From the NCBI RefSeq assembly GCF_049959315.1, contig NZ_CP188201.1: a DNA stretch of 64,000 nt; one strand, 5' to 3'. The translations under genes were made by a program, and so were the position numbers. The notes below the pieces were generated by a model. That model did no database searches and was not told the DNA's origin. It was given only the letters and a program-made list of their open reading frames with translations. Shown here piece after piece: positions 1 through 10,337 of the stretch. The DNA is from Serratia proteamaculans_D (GTDB lineage Bacteria; Pseudomonadota; Gammaproteobacteria; Enterobacterales; Enterobacteriaceae). Within the stretch, counting starts at the first letter, position 1; every line of letters begins with the position of its first letter.

Positions 1-2522
1 TTATTACCGCGGGAAAACTTATCGAAAATAAGCTGCAATTTCCCTTCGGGAATGCCGGGCCCATCGTCCCAGACTTCGACTTCCAGCCACTCTGGCAGAG
101 TATGGGCACGGATACCGATAGTAGCATCGTAGCCGGCATATTTATTGGCATTTTCCAACAGGTTAGTGAACACGCGCTCCAGCAGGCTGCCGTCGCAATT
201 CACCAATACCAGCTCCGCCGGTAGCTCAACCTTGATTTGATGCTGAGTCATCAGCGGCTCCAGCATGTGCAGCGATGCGCCAACGATCTCTTCCAGCGAT
301 TGCCACTCTTTACGCAGATTAAAACCACCGGATTGAATGCGCGCCATATCCAGCAGGTTGTTCACCAGCCGGGTGGTGCTCAACACCTGCTGGCGGATCT
401 GACTGGCCTGGGTCGCATGGTTGGAGCCTTCCGCCGCCAGATCGAGCGTCAGAATTTCCGCCTGACCGAACAGCACCGTCAGCGGAGTACGCAAGTCGTG
501 GGACAGCGCCGCCAGCAGCGAGTTGCGCAGTTGTTCGCGTTCGGCGTCCAGCTTGGCTTCCTCGGCGCTGCGCGCCAAATGCAAGCGTTCCAGCGCGCTG
601 GCAATCAATACCGCAAAGGTCTGTAGCAGCCGCTGTTGCTCCGGCACCATCAGCTGGCGCAGGTTGCTGGGCTCGATGGCCAACAGGCCAAAGGTTTGTT
701 TCGACGTGGCTAGCGGTAACAGCTGATAGGGCACGCCGGGCAGGGTATCGGTACCCGCTCCGGCCGGCATGCCCTTGTCGAAACTCCAGCGCGCAATAGC
801 CTCATCTACCGACAGCAGGCCGCCGGTTTCCCCGACCATTTGCTGTAGTTTGCCGTCTTCCTGTGGCAGCAACAGCACGGTTTTGGCCTGGAAGCTGCTG
901 GAAAGGAAGTGGCGGCTGGTTTTGGCGATGTCTTCGGTGGTCAGCGCCTGGCTCAGCCCACGGGAGATCTCATACAAATGACGAGCCCGCTGCTCACGAT
1001 AGCGCGCCACCCGCGCCTGATAACGTACGCCGGCGGTCAGGTTACCTATGGTGATACCGACGATCAGCATGACGCCAAAGGTCAGCAGATACTGCATATC
1101 ACTGACGGCAAACGACCATTCGGGCTGGACGAAAAACAGGTCAAAACTGGCAACGTTGATCACCGCCGCCAACACCGACGGCCAACGGCCAAAGAACAGC
1201 GCGACAATGGCCACGCCAAGCAGGTAGACCATCACCAGGTTGGCCTGATCGAAGCCCGGCAGCAGCCACTGTGACAGCAGGGTGATCAGGGCGCAGAGTG
1301 CGACGGCGACGGCACAGCCACGCAGTTGGATGCGCCATTTCTCGCTAAAGTTTCGGCTGTCATGTTCTTTGCCTGGCTGCGGGAGGCTGTCGTTTTCCAG
1401 GGCGACAATCACCAGATCGAGGTCCGGCCCCAACTTGCCAAGGCGATCGGCAAAGCTGCCACGCAGTTTCCAGCGTTGTTCGCTGCGGCGGCCAATAATG
1501 ATTTTTCCCAGGTTGTGCTCACGGGCGTAGCGTAATACGGCGCGTTCTTCATCAGGTTCGGACAGGGTGGCGGTTTCGGCCCCCAACTCCTGCGCCAGTC
1601 GCAGCGCCCGTAAAATTGCCCGGCGCTGACTCTCTGGTAAACGGTGCAGCTTGGGCGTTTCGACATAGACTGCGTGCCAGTGGCAGCCCAGTCTGGCGGC
1701 CAGCCGGGCGGCGATACGCACCAGCTTTTCGTTGCCGCTGTTATGGCCGACGCACAGCAGGATACTGTCACGGGTGTGCCACACGCGTTCACGGCCCTGG
1801 GTATCCCGGAAGGCGCGCATCTGGTCATCGACCCGATCGGCGGTGCGGCGCAGTGCCAGTTCGCGCAGGGCGATCAGATTGCCCTTACGGAAAAAGTGCT
1901 CGATGGCACGTTCGGCCTGACCGGGGATATATACCTTGCCTTCATTCAGACGCTGGCGCAGATCGTCCGGCGGCAGGTCAACCAGCACCACCTCGGTGGC
2001 TTCGTCGAACACGTGATCGGGCACCGTTTCACGTACCCGCACCCCGGTCACACCGCCAACCACGTCGTTCAGGCTTTCCAGGTGTTGTACGTTGACGGTG
2101 GTCAATACGTCGATACCGGCATCCAGCAGCTCTTCGACATCCTGCCAGCGCTTCGGATGGCGCGAGCCATGGGCATTGCTGTGCGCCAGTTCGTCCATCA
2201 GGATCAATGCCGGGTGGCGAGCCAGTGCGGCGTCGAGATCAAACTCCTGCACCATTCTGCCGCGATACTGAATGCGCTTTTGCGCCAGCAAATCCAGCCC
2301 GCCCAGCAGCGCGGCGGTTTCGCTGCGGCCATGGGTTTCCACCACGCCGACCAGCACGTTCAGCCCCTGGGCACGCAGCCGCTGGGCTTCCTGCAGCATG
2401 GCGTAGGTTTTGCCTACCCCGGCGCAGGCGCCGAAAAACACCTTCAGGCGGCCACGGGGTTTTTCATTGGCCAGCGCCAGCAGGCTGTCAGGGTCGGGGC
2501 GCTGTTGTTCCTCTTCCACCAT
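1..2522 (-). CDS. kdpD: KdpD osmosensitive K+ sensor histidine kinase (3' end beyond the window)
   Basis: An open frame of 840 codons runs without a stop from ATG 2522 off the left edge. E. coli KdpD is about 895 residues, so roughly the last 55 are missing. The N-terminal KdpD domain has a Walker-type GACAGVGKTYAML motif near residue 30, followed by a USP-like domain, four closely spaced membrane segments around residues 400-500, a GAF-like region, the HisKA box SHDLRTPLT and an ATPase domain with N box and DDGPGIPEG. The frame is cut at FDKFSRGN. By family knowledge KdpD phosphorylates KdpE under K+ limitation; kdpE should lie just left of the window. It is the last visible gene of the minus-strand kdpFABCD run, 76 nt after kdpC. 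Confidence 0.96.
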   Translation of the reverse strand, partial: MVEEEQQRPDPDSLLALANEKPRGRLKVFFGACAGVGKTYAMLQEAQRLRAQGLNVLVGVVETHGRSETAALLGGLDLLAQKRIQYRGRMVQEFDLDAALARHPALILMDELAHSNAHGSRHPKRWQDVEELLDAGIDVLTTVNVQHLESLNDVVGGVTGVRVRETVPDHVFDEATEVVLVDLPPDDLRQRLNEGKVYIPGQAERAIEHFFRKGNLIALRELALRRTADRVDDQMRAFRDTQGRERVWHTRDSILLCVGHNSGNEKLVRIAARLAARLGCHWHAVYVETPKLHRLPESQRRAILRALRLAQELGAETATLSEPDEERAVLRYAREHNLGKIIIGRRSEQRWKLRGSFADRLGKLGPDLDLVIVALENDSLPQPGKEHDSRNFSEKWRIQLRGCAVAVALCALITLLSQWLLPGFDQANLVMVYLLGVAIVALFFGRWPSVLAAVINVASFDLFFVQPEWSFAVSDMQYLLTFGVMLIVGITIGNLTAGVRYQARVARYREQRARHLYEISRGLSQALTTEDIAKTSRHFLSSSFQAKTVLLLPQEDGKLQQMVGETGGLLSVDEAIARWSFDKGMPAGAGTDTLPGVPYQLLPLATSKQTFGLLAIEPSNLRQLMVPEQQRLLQTFAVLIASALERLHLARSAEEAKLDAEREQLRNSLLAALSHDLRTPLTVLFGQAEILTLDLAAEGSNHATQASQIRQQVLSTTRLVNNLLDMARIQSGGFNLRKEWQSLEEIVGASLHMLEPLMTQHQIKVELPAELVLVNCDGSLLERVFTNLLENANKYAGYDATIGIRAHTLPEWLEVEVWDDGPGIPEGKLQLIFDKFSRGN

Positions 2523-2550
2523 CGGAGTTCCTTTTTGCAGCAACGTAAAG

Positions 2551-2572
2551 CGGGTTCGGCACGCCGAACCCG
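2551..2572 (-). repeat. Hairpin between kdpC and kdpD
   Basis: A perfect 9-bp stem, CGGGTTCGG / CCGAACCCG, with a 4-nt loop lies in the 76-nt gap between the transporter genes and the sensor gene. No T-run follows on the minus strand, so it is not a standard terminator. It could protect the kdpFABC mRNA 3' end or lower kdpDE expression; that role is inferred. Confidence 0.6.
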
Positions 2573-2598
2573 TTACTTATCCTTTAACACACGAGGCA

Positions 2599-3174
2599 TT
2601 ATTTCAACGCGTCGAGTGCCAGATTCAATTTCAGCACGTTCACTACCGACTCACCCATAAAGTTGGGGGTGGCCTGATCGGTGCTTTCATCAATCAGTTT
2701 GGCGATTTGCTCCGGTGCCAATTGGCGCGCCGCAGCAACCCGCGCCAGTTGATACTGTGCCGCCGCGAGGGAGATCTGCGGATCCAGACCGCTACCGGAC
2801 GCGGTCAGCAGATCGACCGGGATCGGGCCTTTCATCGCCGGATTAGCCTGGCGCAGCTGGGCCGCACGCTCGGCAATGGCTTTATCCAGCGCCGGGTTGG
2901 TGGCGGCCAGGTTGCTGCCGGCAGACGCCATGGCATTATAGGCCGAATCCGCGGTGGCAGAAGGGCGGCCCCAGAAATACTCGGGTTTGGTAAAGTTTTG
3001 GCCGATTAACGCCGAACCCACCACTTTGTCGCCCTGGTACAGCAGCGAGCCGTTGGCCGCGCCGGAGAACAACAGCTGCGACAGCCCGGTGGTCAACAGC
3101 GGGTAGGCGATACCGGTAATCAACGTCAGCAGGATCAACATCACCAGCGAAGGTCGTAAATAAGACATTTTCAT
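2599..3174 (-). CDS. kdpC: KdpC subunit of the K+-transporting ATPase
   Basis: A 191-residue protein, matching the usual KdpC length. It has one N-terminal membrane helix (about residues 9-31) followed by a periplasmic domain with the family motifs FTKPEYFWGRPSAT and GSGLDPQIS. KdpC is the single-span subunit that increases K+ affinity of the KdpFABC complex. ATG 3174 is preceded by a GAGGAAA-type ribosome site and starts 13 nt after the kdpB stop, consistent with a tight operon. Confidence 0.96.
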   Translation of the reverse strand: MKMSYLRPSLVMLILLTLITGIAYPLLTTGLSQLLFSGAANGSLLYQGDKVVGSALIGQNFTKPEYFWGRPSATADSAYNAMASAGSNLAATNPALDKAIAERAAQLRQANPAMKGPIPVDLLTASGSGLDPQISLAAAQYQLARVAAARQLAPEQIAKLIDESTDQATPNFMGESVVNVLKLNLALDALK

Positions 3175-3187
3175 TTCCTCTTAATCA

Positions 3188-5257
<2,070 letters not shown>

Positions 5258-5341
5258 CTTTATTCTCTCTTCCTATTTCATTCCCTATGGATTTCGAGCT
5301 GGCCGTCTGGCTGCGGCTCGAAAGGCGACGGGAATGCGCGG

Positions 5342-7030
5342 TTATTTGGTCAGCCAAAGCTGCAAATGCTCAGCCACCGGTCCCAGCGCCAGCGCCAGTA
5401 CGAAGGTCAATGCGCCCACCAACAGCACGGTGCCGACCAGCAGACCGATAAACAGCGGCCCGTAGGTTGGCAGGGTGCCGTTGCCCGCCGGCTGGCGTTT
5501 CTTGGCGCAGAGTGAACCGGCAATTGCCAGCACCGGCAGGATCACCCCGAAGCGGCCGACGAACATGGCAAAGGCCAGCAGCAGGTTGTAGAACGGCGTG
5601 TTGACGCTCAACCCCCCAAAGGCGCTGCCGTTGTTATTGGCGGCGGAGGACAGGGCATACAGCACTTCGCTGAAACCGTGCGCGCCCGGGTTAAGAATGC
5701 CGGCGCGGCCTACGTCGGTAGAGATGGCCAATGCGCTGCCCAGCAGCACCAGGGTCGGCGTGACCAGGATCGCCAGCGCGGTCATTTTCATGTCATAGAC
5801 GTCGATTTTTTTACCCAGATATTCCGGGGTACGCCCGATCATCAGCCCGGCGATAAACACCGTCAGCAGCACAAACAGCAGCATGCCGTACAGGCCGGAA
5901 CCGACGCCGCCGAACACCACTTCACCAATCTGCATCAGCCACATTGGCACCATGCCGCCCAGTGCGGTGAAGGAGTCATGCATGGCGTTGACGGCCCCAC
6001 AGGACGCTGCGGTGGTGACCACCGAGAACATGCTGGTGGCAAGAATGCCAAAGCGTGACTCCTTGCCTTCCATATTAATGTTGCTGGCACTGCCCAACTC
6101 GCTCAGATGCGGGTTACCCGCCAGTTCGGCGTACATCACCACTACAACGGCCACGATGAAGATCAGTGACATCGCCCAGATCAGCGCATGGCCCTGACGG
6201 TTTTCACCGGCCACCTGGCCGAAGGAAAAGCACAGCGCGCAAGGGATCAGGAAGATCGCCAACATCTGCACAAAGTTGGTCAGCACGGTCGGGTTTTCGA
6301 ACGGATGAGCCGAGTTGACGCCGAAGAAGCCGCCGCCGTTGGTGCCGAGCATCTTGATCGCTTCCTGCGAGGCCACCGGCCCCATTGGCAGCGTCTGCTG
6401 CGCGCCTTCCAGCGTGCTGATATGCAGGTAAGGCAGGAAGTTTTGCAGCGTGCCCTGGCTGACGAAGAACAGCGCAATCAGCAGCGAGATTGGCAGCAAC
6501 ACGTACAGCGTTATGCGGAACATATCGATCCAGGCATTACCAATGGTGGCGCTGGAACGGCGGGTGAAGGCACGGATCAACGCAAAGGCCACGGCGATAC
6601 CGGTAGCGGCAGACAGGAAGTTCTGCACTGCCAGCCCGGCCATCTGGCTAAGGTAGCTGAGGGTGCTTTCACCGCTGTAGGCTTGCCAGTTGGTGTTGGT
6701 GACAAAGCTGACGGCAGTATTGAACGCCAGATCCCATGACAGGCCAGGGAAGCCCTGTGGGTTTAGCGGCAACGAACCTTGCGCCATCAGCAACGCGAAC
6801 AGCAGCACCAGCCCAAGCAGGTTGAACCACAAGATTGCCAGCGCGTACTGCCACCAGTTCATTTCAGCGGTGGTATTGCCACAGCAACGCCAGACGGCGG
6901 CCTCCACCCGACGCAGCGCGGGTAAAGGTTCACCTTCGATCAGGCGCGCCAGGAAACTGCCTAACGGCCGGGCCAGCAGCAAAAGCACCAGCATAAAGCT
7001 GGCGATCAATAAAAAGGCTGAAGCTGCCAT
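5342..7030 (-). CDS. kdpA: KdpA K+-binding channel-like subunit
   Basis: A 562-residue polytopic membrane protein (E. coli about 557) with the four-fold selectivity-filter-like motifs of KdpA, including TNTNWQAY, GTNGGGFFGVNSAHPFEN, TTAASCGAVNAMHDS and SSAANNNGSAFGG. The frame opens upstream at 7126, but ATG 7030 gives the known N-terminus MAASAFLL, has an AGGA ribosome site, and overlaps the kdpF stop as TGATG. The longer reading would run through kdpF in another frame and is rejected. KdpA forms the K+ entry pathway. Confidence 0.97.
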   Translation of the reverse strand: MAASAFLLIASFMLVLLLLARPLGSFLARLIEGEPLPALRRVEAAVWRCCGNTTAEMNWWQYALAILWFNLLGLVLLFALLMAQGSLPLNPQGFPGLSWDLAFNTAVSFVTNTNWQAYSGESTLSYLSQMAGLAVQNFLSAATGIAVAFALIRAFTRRSSATIGNAWIDMFRITLYVLLPISLLIALFFVSQGTLQNFLPYLHISTLEGAQQTLPMGPVASQEAIKMLGTNGGGFFGVNSAHPFENPTVLTNFVQMLAIFLIPCALCFSFGQVAGENRQGHALIWAMSLIFIVAVVVVMYAELAGNPHLSELGSASNINMEGKESRFGILATSMFSVVTTAASCGAVNAMHDSFTALGGMVPMWLMQIGEVVFGGVGSGLYGMLLFVLLTVFIAGLMIGRTPEYLGKKIDVYDMKMTALAILVTPTLVLLGSALAISTDVGRAGILNPGAHGFSEVLYALSSAANNNGSAFGGLSVNTPFYNLLLAFAMFVGRFGVILPVLAIAGSLCAKKRQPAGNGTLPTYGPLFIGLLVGTVLLVGALTFVLALALGPVAEHLQLWLTK

Positions 7031-7119
7031 CAGAAATCCTCCGCATTGAACAGGGCATAAACCAGATAGCCCAACAGCAGCAGGACCAACAGCGCACCAC
7101 CAATAACGCTGATACTCAC
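7030..7119 (-). CDS. kdpF: KdpF small stabilising subunit, GTG start
   Basis: A 29-residue hydrophobic peptide, MSISVIGGALLVLLLLGYLV... ending ALFNAEDF, matches KdpF in length and sequence style. It begins with GTG 7119 behind a strong GGAGGTGT ribosome site. The stop TGA shares its last base with the kdpA ATG, implying translational coupling. KdpF is a one-helix lipid-like stabiliser of the KdpABC complex. It is too short for most automated callers. Confidence 0.92.
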   Translation of the reverse strand: MSISVIGGALLVLLLLGYLVYALFNAEDF

Positions 7120-7154
7120 AGGACACCTCCAGAGGTGTAGTTTTTGATATGGCG

Positions 7155-7222
7155 AGTGTAGGGAGGGCGGTAGAAAGAAGATGAAAAAATAGCGACGGCC
7201 GGTGTAAAAAAAGTATAAAAAT
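7155..7222 (-). promoter_or_regulatory. kdpF promoter with KdpE-type T-rich operator
   Basis: Upstream of kdpF on the minus strand lies the T-rich block TTTATACTTTTTTTACACC (within 7201-7222), which closely resembles the KdpE-binding site I know from E. coli kdpF. A candidate -10 TACACT is at 7160-7155, about 35 nt before the GTG. The matching -35 position is poor (CATCTT), as expected for an activator-dependent promoter. Confidence 0.65.
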
Positions 7223-7565
7223 GGCTGAAATTACAGCAAAAAATGCCTTTTTAATGAGGGCGTGGTGAGCGGGCGGCGCGTTTGAGGCAGGGCTTGGTCA
7301 TCGGCAAAGGCGCTATGGGGATAAACAGGGGATAAATATCCACAATGTAACCAATGGTTAGTTAATTATTAACCTTGGTGTAACAAAATTACGTGATGGC
7401 GCATTTATTTGCGATTTTTTGACCGGTTTAGTGGTCGGATGAGTAGTAAACTTTCATCAATTGCGCTAAAATTTTGTCCAGTTACCAAATCATCCCGTTT
7501 TAATGGTTTACGCCAGTGCTGTTTGCAAGACAAATCAACGGCCGGGCGTTTTTAAGGAGGTTCGC
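7223..7565. other. Intergenic region kdpF-ybfA
   Basis: No coding sequence is supported here. It must hold the ybfA promoter, which I could not place confidently. An imperfect palindrome at 7351-7378 pairs CCAATGGTTA with TAACCTTGG (one bulged T) around an AT-rich centre and could be an operator. The ybfA ribosome site AAGGAGG is at 7553-7559. Confidence 0.5.
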
Positions 7566-7772
7566 ATGTCTATCTACCCAGCTTATTCATTGCATCGGAT
7601 TCTCCTGCGTCGCAGCGCAGTGATCCTGGCAGGTGTGTTGGCTTTACCGGTAATGCTTTTCCGCAGTGACCGTGCTCGTTTTTACAGCTATTTGCACCGC
7701 GTCTGGTCAAAAACCAGCGATAAACCGGTCTGGCTGCAGCAGGCGGAACTGGCGGCCTGCGATTTTTACTGA
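7566..7772 (+). CDS. ybfA: YbfA family small protein
   Basis: A 68-residue protein whose second half (FRSDRARFYSYLHRVWSKTS followed by DKPVWLQQAE) is nearly identical to E. coli YbfA, also 68 residues and also next to kdp. One hydrophobic segment (about residues 17-32) suggests a membrane anchor. ATG 7566 follows a strong AAGGAGG; the frame extends upstream to 7503 without a ribosome site, so the shorter start is chosen. Function is not established; in E. coli its transcription is linked to envelope stress, which I recall only loosely. Confidence 0.88.
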   Translation: MSIYPAYSLHRILLRRSAVILAGVLALPVMLFRSDRARFYSYLHRVWSKTSDKPVWLQQAELAACDFY

Positions 7773-7793
7773 TCGTTGCCGCTGTCCCCTGAA

Positions 7794-7821
7794 ACCCTCG
7801 CTTCGCAGCGGGGGTTTTTTT
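7794..7821 (+). terminator. Intrinsic terminator of ybfA
   Basis: A 9-bp stem ACCCTCGCT / AGCGGGGGT (one T-G pair) with a TCGC loop is followed by seven T residues, 21 nt after the ybfA stop. Confidence 0.9.
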
Positions 7822-7915
7822 ATGGGCGCGGTTCGGTCATTGTGGCGGTAAGGTTCGTCTCCAGAGGGAAATTCCTCTACACTTTTAACATCATCCAACG
7901 CTGCAGGAGCCCAAT

Positions 7916-8869
7916 ATGAGTGACAAAATTCCGGTCGGGATCAGTGCCTGCCTGTTAGGTGAAAAGGTGCGTTTTGACGGCGGCCATAAACGGCTGGCCT
8001 TCGCGGTGGAGCAACTGGCGCCTTATGTACGGTTTGAGGCGATTTGCCCGGAAATGGCAATTGGTTTGTCGACCCCGCGCCCGGCGCTGCGGTTGATCAA
8101 AAAACAACATCATATCGCGCTGCGTTACAGCAATGACGACAGCATTGATGTGACCGACCAGATGCAGCAGTTTTCTACCCAGCGTATTGCTGCTTTGCAG
8201 CATCTGTGCGGCTACATTGTCTGCGCCAATTCGCCAAGCTGCGGTATGGAACGGGTGCGGTTGTATGATGAGAGCGGTGCAGGCGCGCGTAAAAGCGGCG
8301 TCGGGTTGTTCACCGCCGAACTGCAGCGCCAAATGCCCTGGCTGCCGGTGGAAGAGGACGGACGCCTGAATGACGCAACGCTGCGGGAAAACTTTGTCGA
8401 ACGGGTTTATGCCTTGTATGAGTTGAACATGTTGTGGCGCAAAGGGCTGACTCGTGGTGGGCTGATCGCCTTCCACAGCCGTTATAAACTGTCGCTGCTG
8501 GCGCACTCACAGCCGGAATACCGCGAGCTGGGGCGCTTTGTGGCGGACGTGGATAAATGGGAGTCGCTGGAGGCGTTCGCGATTGAATACCGCAGCCGCC
8601 TGATGAAACTGTTGGCACACAAGGCAACGCGCCGCAACCACACCAACGTGCTGATGCACGTTCAGGGGTATTTTCGCAGTCACCTGAGTTCCTCACAGCG
8701 TCAGGAGCTGGCGCAGTTGATCGACCGCTATCGGCAGGGCGTACAACCGCTGCTGGCGCCGATTACTTTGCTCAAACATTACATGGCTGAATACCCCGAT
8801 CGCTATCTGGCCGATCAACGTTATTTCGAGCCCTATCCTGAGGCGTTGCGCCTGCGTTATGGCCATTAA
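7916..8869 (+). CDS. ybgA: DUF523-DUF1722 protein (YbgA-like, long form)
   Basis: A 317-residue protein with an N-terminal DUF523 domain (VGISACLLGEKVRFDGGHK, then cysteine-containing ICPEMAIGL and CGYIVCANSPSCG) joined to a C-terminal DUF1722 domain (from about residue 190, KLLAHKATRRNHTNVLMHVQ). E. coli K-12 YbgA, as I recall, carries only the DUF1722 part. The conserved Cys residues of the first half suggest a metal or Fe-S site; this is inference. It stands 15 nt upstream of phrB and is probably cotranscribed with it, as in E. coli. Function is not established; a link to DNA repair is only suggested by the neighbour. Confidence 0.85.
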   Translation: MSDKIPVGISACLLGEKVRFDGGHKRLAFAVEQLAPYVRFEAICPEMAIGLSTPRPALRLIKKQHHIALRYSNDDSIDVTDQMQQFSTQRIAALQHLCGYIVCANSPSCGMERVRLYDESGAGARKSGVGLFTAELQRQMPWLPVEEDGRLNDATLRENFVERVYALYELNMLWRKGLTRGGLIAFHSRYKLSLLAHSQPEYRELGRFVADVDKWESLEAFAIEYRSRLMKLLAHKATRRNHTNVLMHVQGYFRSHLSSSQRQELAQLIDRYRQGVQPLLAPITLLKHYMAEYPDRYLADQRYFEPYPEALRLRYGH

Positions 8870-8884
8870 TTGACAAGGAGTTTT

Positions 8885-10315
8885 ATGACCACGCATCTGG
8901 TCTGGTTGCGTAACGATCTGCGTATTACCGACAACAAAGCGTTACATGCCGCCTGCAGCGATCCCGACGCCCGCGTGCTGGCGGTGTTTATCGCCACCCC
9001 GCAACAATGGCGACAGCATGAAATGGCCCCCCGTCAGGCTGCCTTTATCCATGCCAACCTGCTGCAGGTGCAGCAGGCCCTTGCCGAACGGGGCATTCCG
9101 CTTGACTACCACCAGTGTGATGATTTTGGCGCTTCGCTTGACTGGCTGACAGCGTATTGCGCGCAGCAGCGGGTGGATACGCTGTTTTACAATCGCCAGT
9201 ACGAAATCAATGAGCGTCAGCGCGACCAACGGCTGGAACAGCGTTTGTCCGGGCAGGTGATTTGCCAGAGCTTTGATGACAGCCTGTTGTTAGCGCCGGG
9301 TAGCGTGCAAACCGGCGGTGGCGAAATGTACAAAATCTACACGCCGTTTCGTAAAGCCTTTATCCAGCGCCTGACTGAATCCGACGTTCAATCCTTGCCT
9401 GCGCCTAAACCACGGGCAGGCGGCGTGTTGCCGGTAGCTGCTACCCCAGAGGCATTTGATTATCCGCCGGCAGAGTCGAACGAGGATTTTCCCGCCGGGG
9501 AAGAAGCGGCGCTACAGCGACTACGCAGCTTTTGCCGTGAGCAGGTGCAGGATTACCTTCAACAGCGGGATCTGCCCGCCATTGCCGGGACCAGCAGCCT
9601 GTCGCCTTATCTGGCGATGGGCGTGTTGTCACCGCGCCAATGTTTTAACCGCCTGCGAGCTGAATGTCCGCAGCTGCTGGAAAACCATGACAGCGGTGCC
9701 TTCGGCTGGCTCAATGAGCTGATCTGGCGCGAGTTTTATCGGCATTTGATGGTGGCCTATCCCGCGTTATGCAAGCACCGTCCCTTTATCGAATGGACGG
9801 ATAGGGTACGCTGGCGGGATAACCAAGAACTTTTGCAGGCCTGGCAGCAGGGCGCGACCGGTTATCCAATTGTCGATGCTGCCATGCGCCAGTTGAATTC
9901 CACCGGCTGGATGCACAACCGATTACGCATGATCAGCGCCAGCTTTCTGGTGAAAGACTTGTTGATCGACTGGCGTGCCGGTGAAAGCTATTTCATGTCA
10001 CAGCTATTGGACGGCGATCTGGCAGCCAATAATGGCGGCTGGCAGTGGGCGGCCTCTACCGGCACCGACGCTGCACCGTACTTCCGCATCTTTAACCCGA
10101 CCACTCAGGGCGAACGTTTTGATCCGCAAGGCACTTTTATCCGTAAATGGTTGCCCGAGCTGGCGGATGTACCGGACAATGCTATTCATCAACCCCATCG
10201 CTGGGCGGAACAACAGCAGCGCGTGCTGGATTATCCGCTGCCAATTGTCGACCACAAGCAGGCGCGGCTGGAGACACTGGCCGCTTTTGAAGCGGCGAAG
10301 CGCGGGGAATATTAA
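8885..10315 (+). CDS. phrB: Deoxyribodipyrimidine photolyase (class I CPD)
   Basis: A 476-residue photolyase (E. coli 472). The N-terminal antenna domain begins TTHLVWLRNDLRITDNKALH. The C-terminal FAD domain shows the family motifs LNELIWREFYRHLM, GYPIVDAAMRQLNSTGWMHN and DLAANNGGWQWAASTGTDAA. It repairs UV-induced cyclobutane pyrimidine dimers using blue light. The frame opens at TTG 8870, but ATG 8885 has AAGGAG at 8875-8880 and gives the known N-terminus. Confidence 0.96.
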   Translation: MTTHLVWLRNDLRITDNKALHAACSDPDARVLAVFIATPQQWRQHEMAPRQAAFIHANLLQVQQALAERGIPLDYHQCDDFGASLDWLTAYCAQQRVDTLFYNRQYEINERQRDQRLEQRLSGQVICQSFDDSLLLAPGSVQTGGGEMYKIYTPFRKAFIQRLTESDVQSLPAPKPRAGGVLPVAATPEAFDYPPAESNEDFPAGEEAALQRLRSFCREQVQDYLQQRDLPAIAGTSSLSPYLAMGVLSPRQCFNRLRAECPQLLENHDSGAFGWLNELIWREFYRHLMVAYPALCKHRPFIEWTDRVRWRDNQELLQAWQQGATGYPIVDAAMRQLNSTGWMHNRLRMISASFLVKDLLIDWRAGESYFMSQLLDGDLAANNGGWQWAASTGTDAAPYFRIFNPTTQGERFDPQGTFIRKWLPELADVPDNAIHQPHRWAEQQQRVLDYPLPIVDHKQARLETLAAFEAAKRGEY

Positions 10316-10337
10316 GGCAACAGCAAGGAGCGAAATA

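Noticed and set aside
7031..7126. N-terminal extension of kdpA starting at 7126
   Set aside because: It reads through kdpF in another frame; the family start MAASAFLL with its own ribosome site is at 7030.
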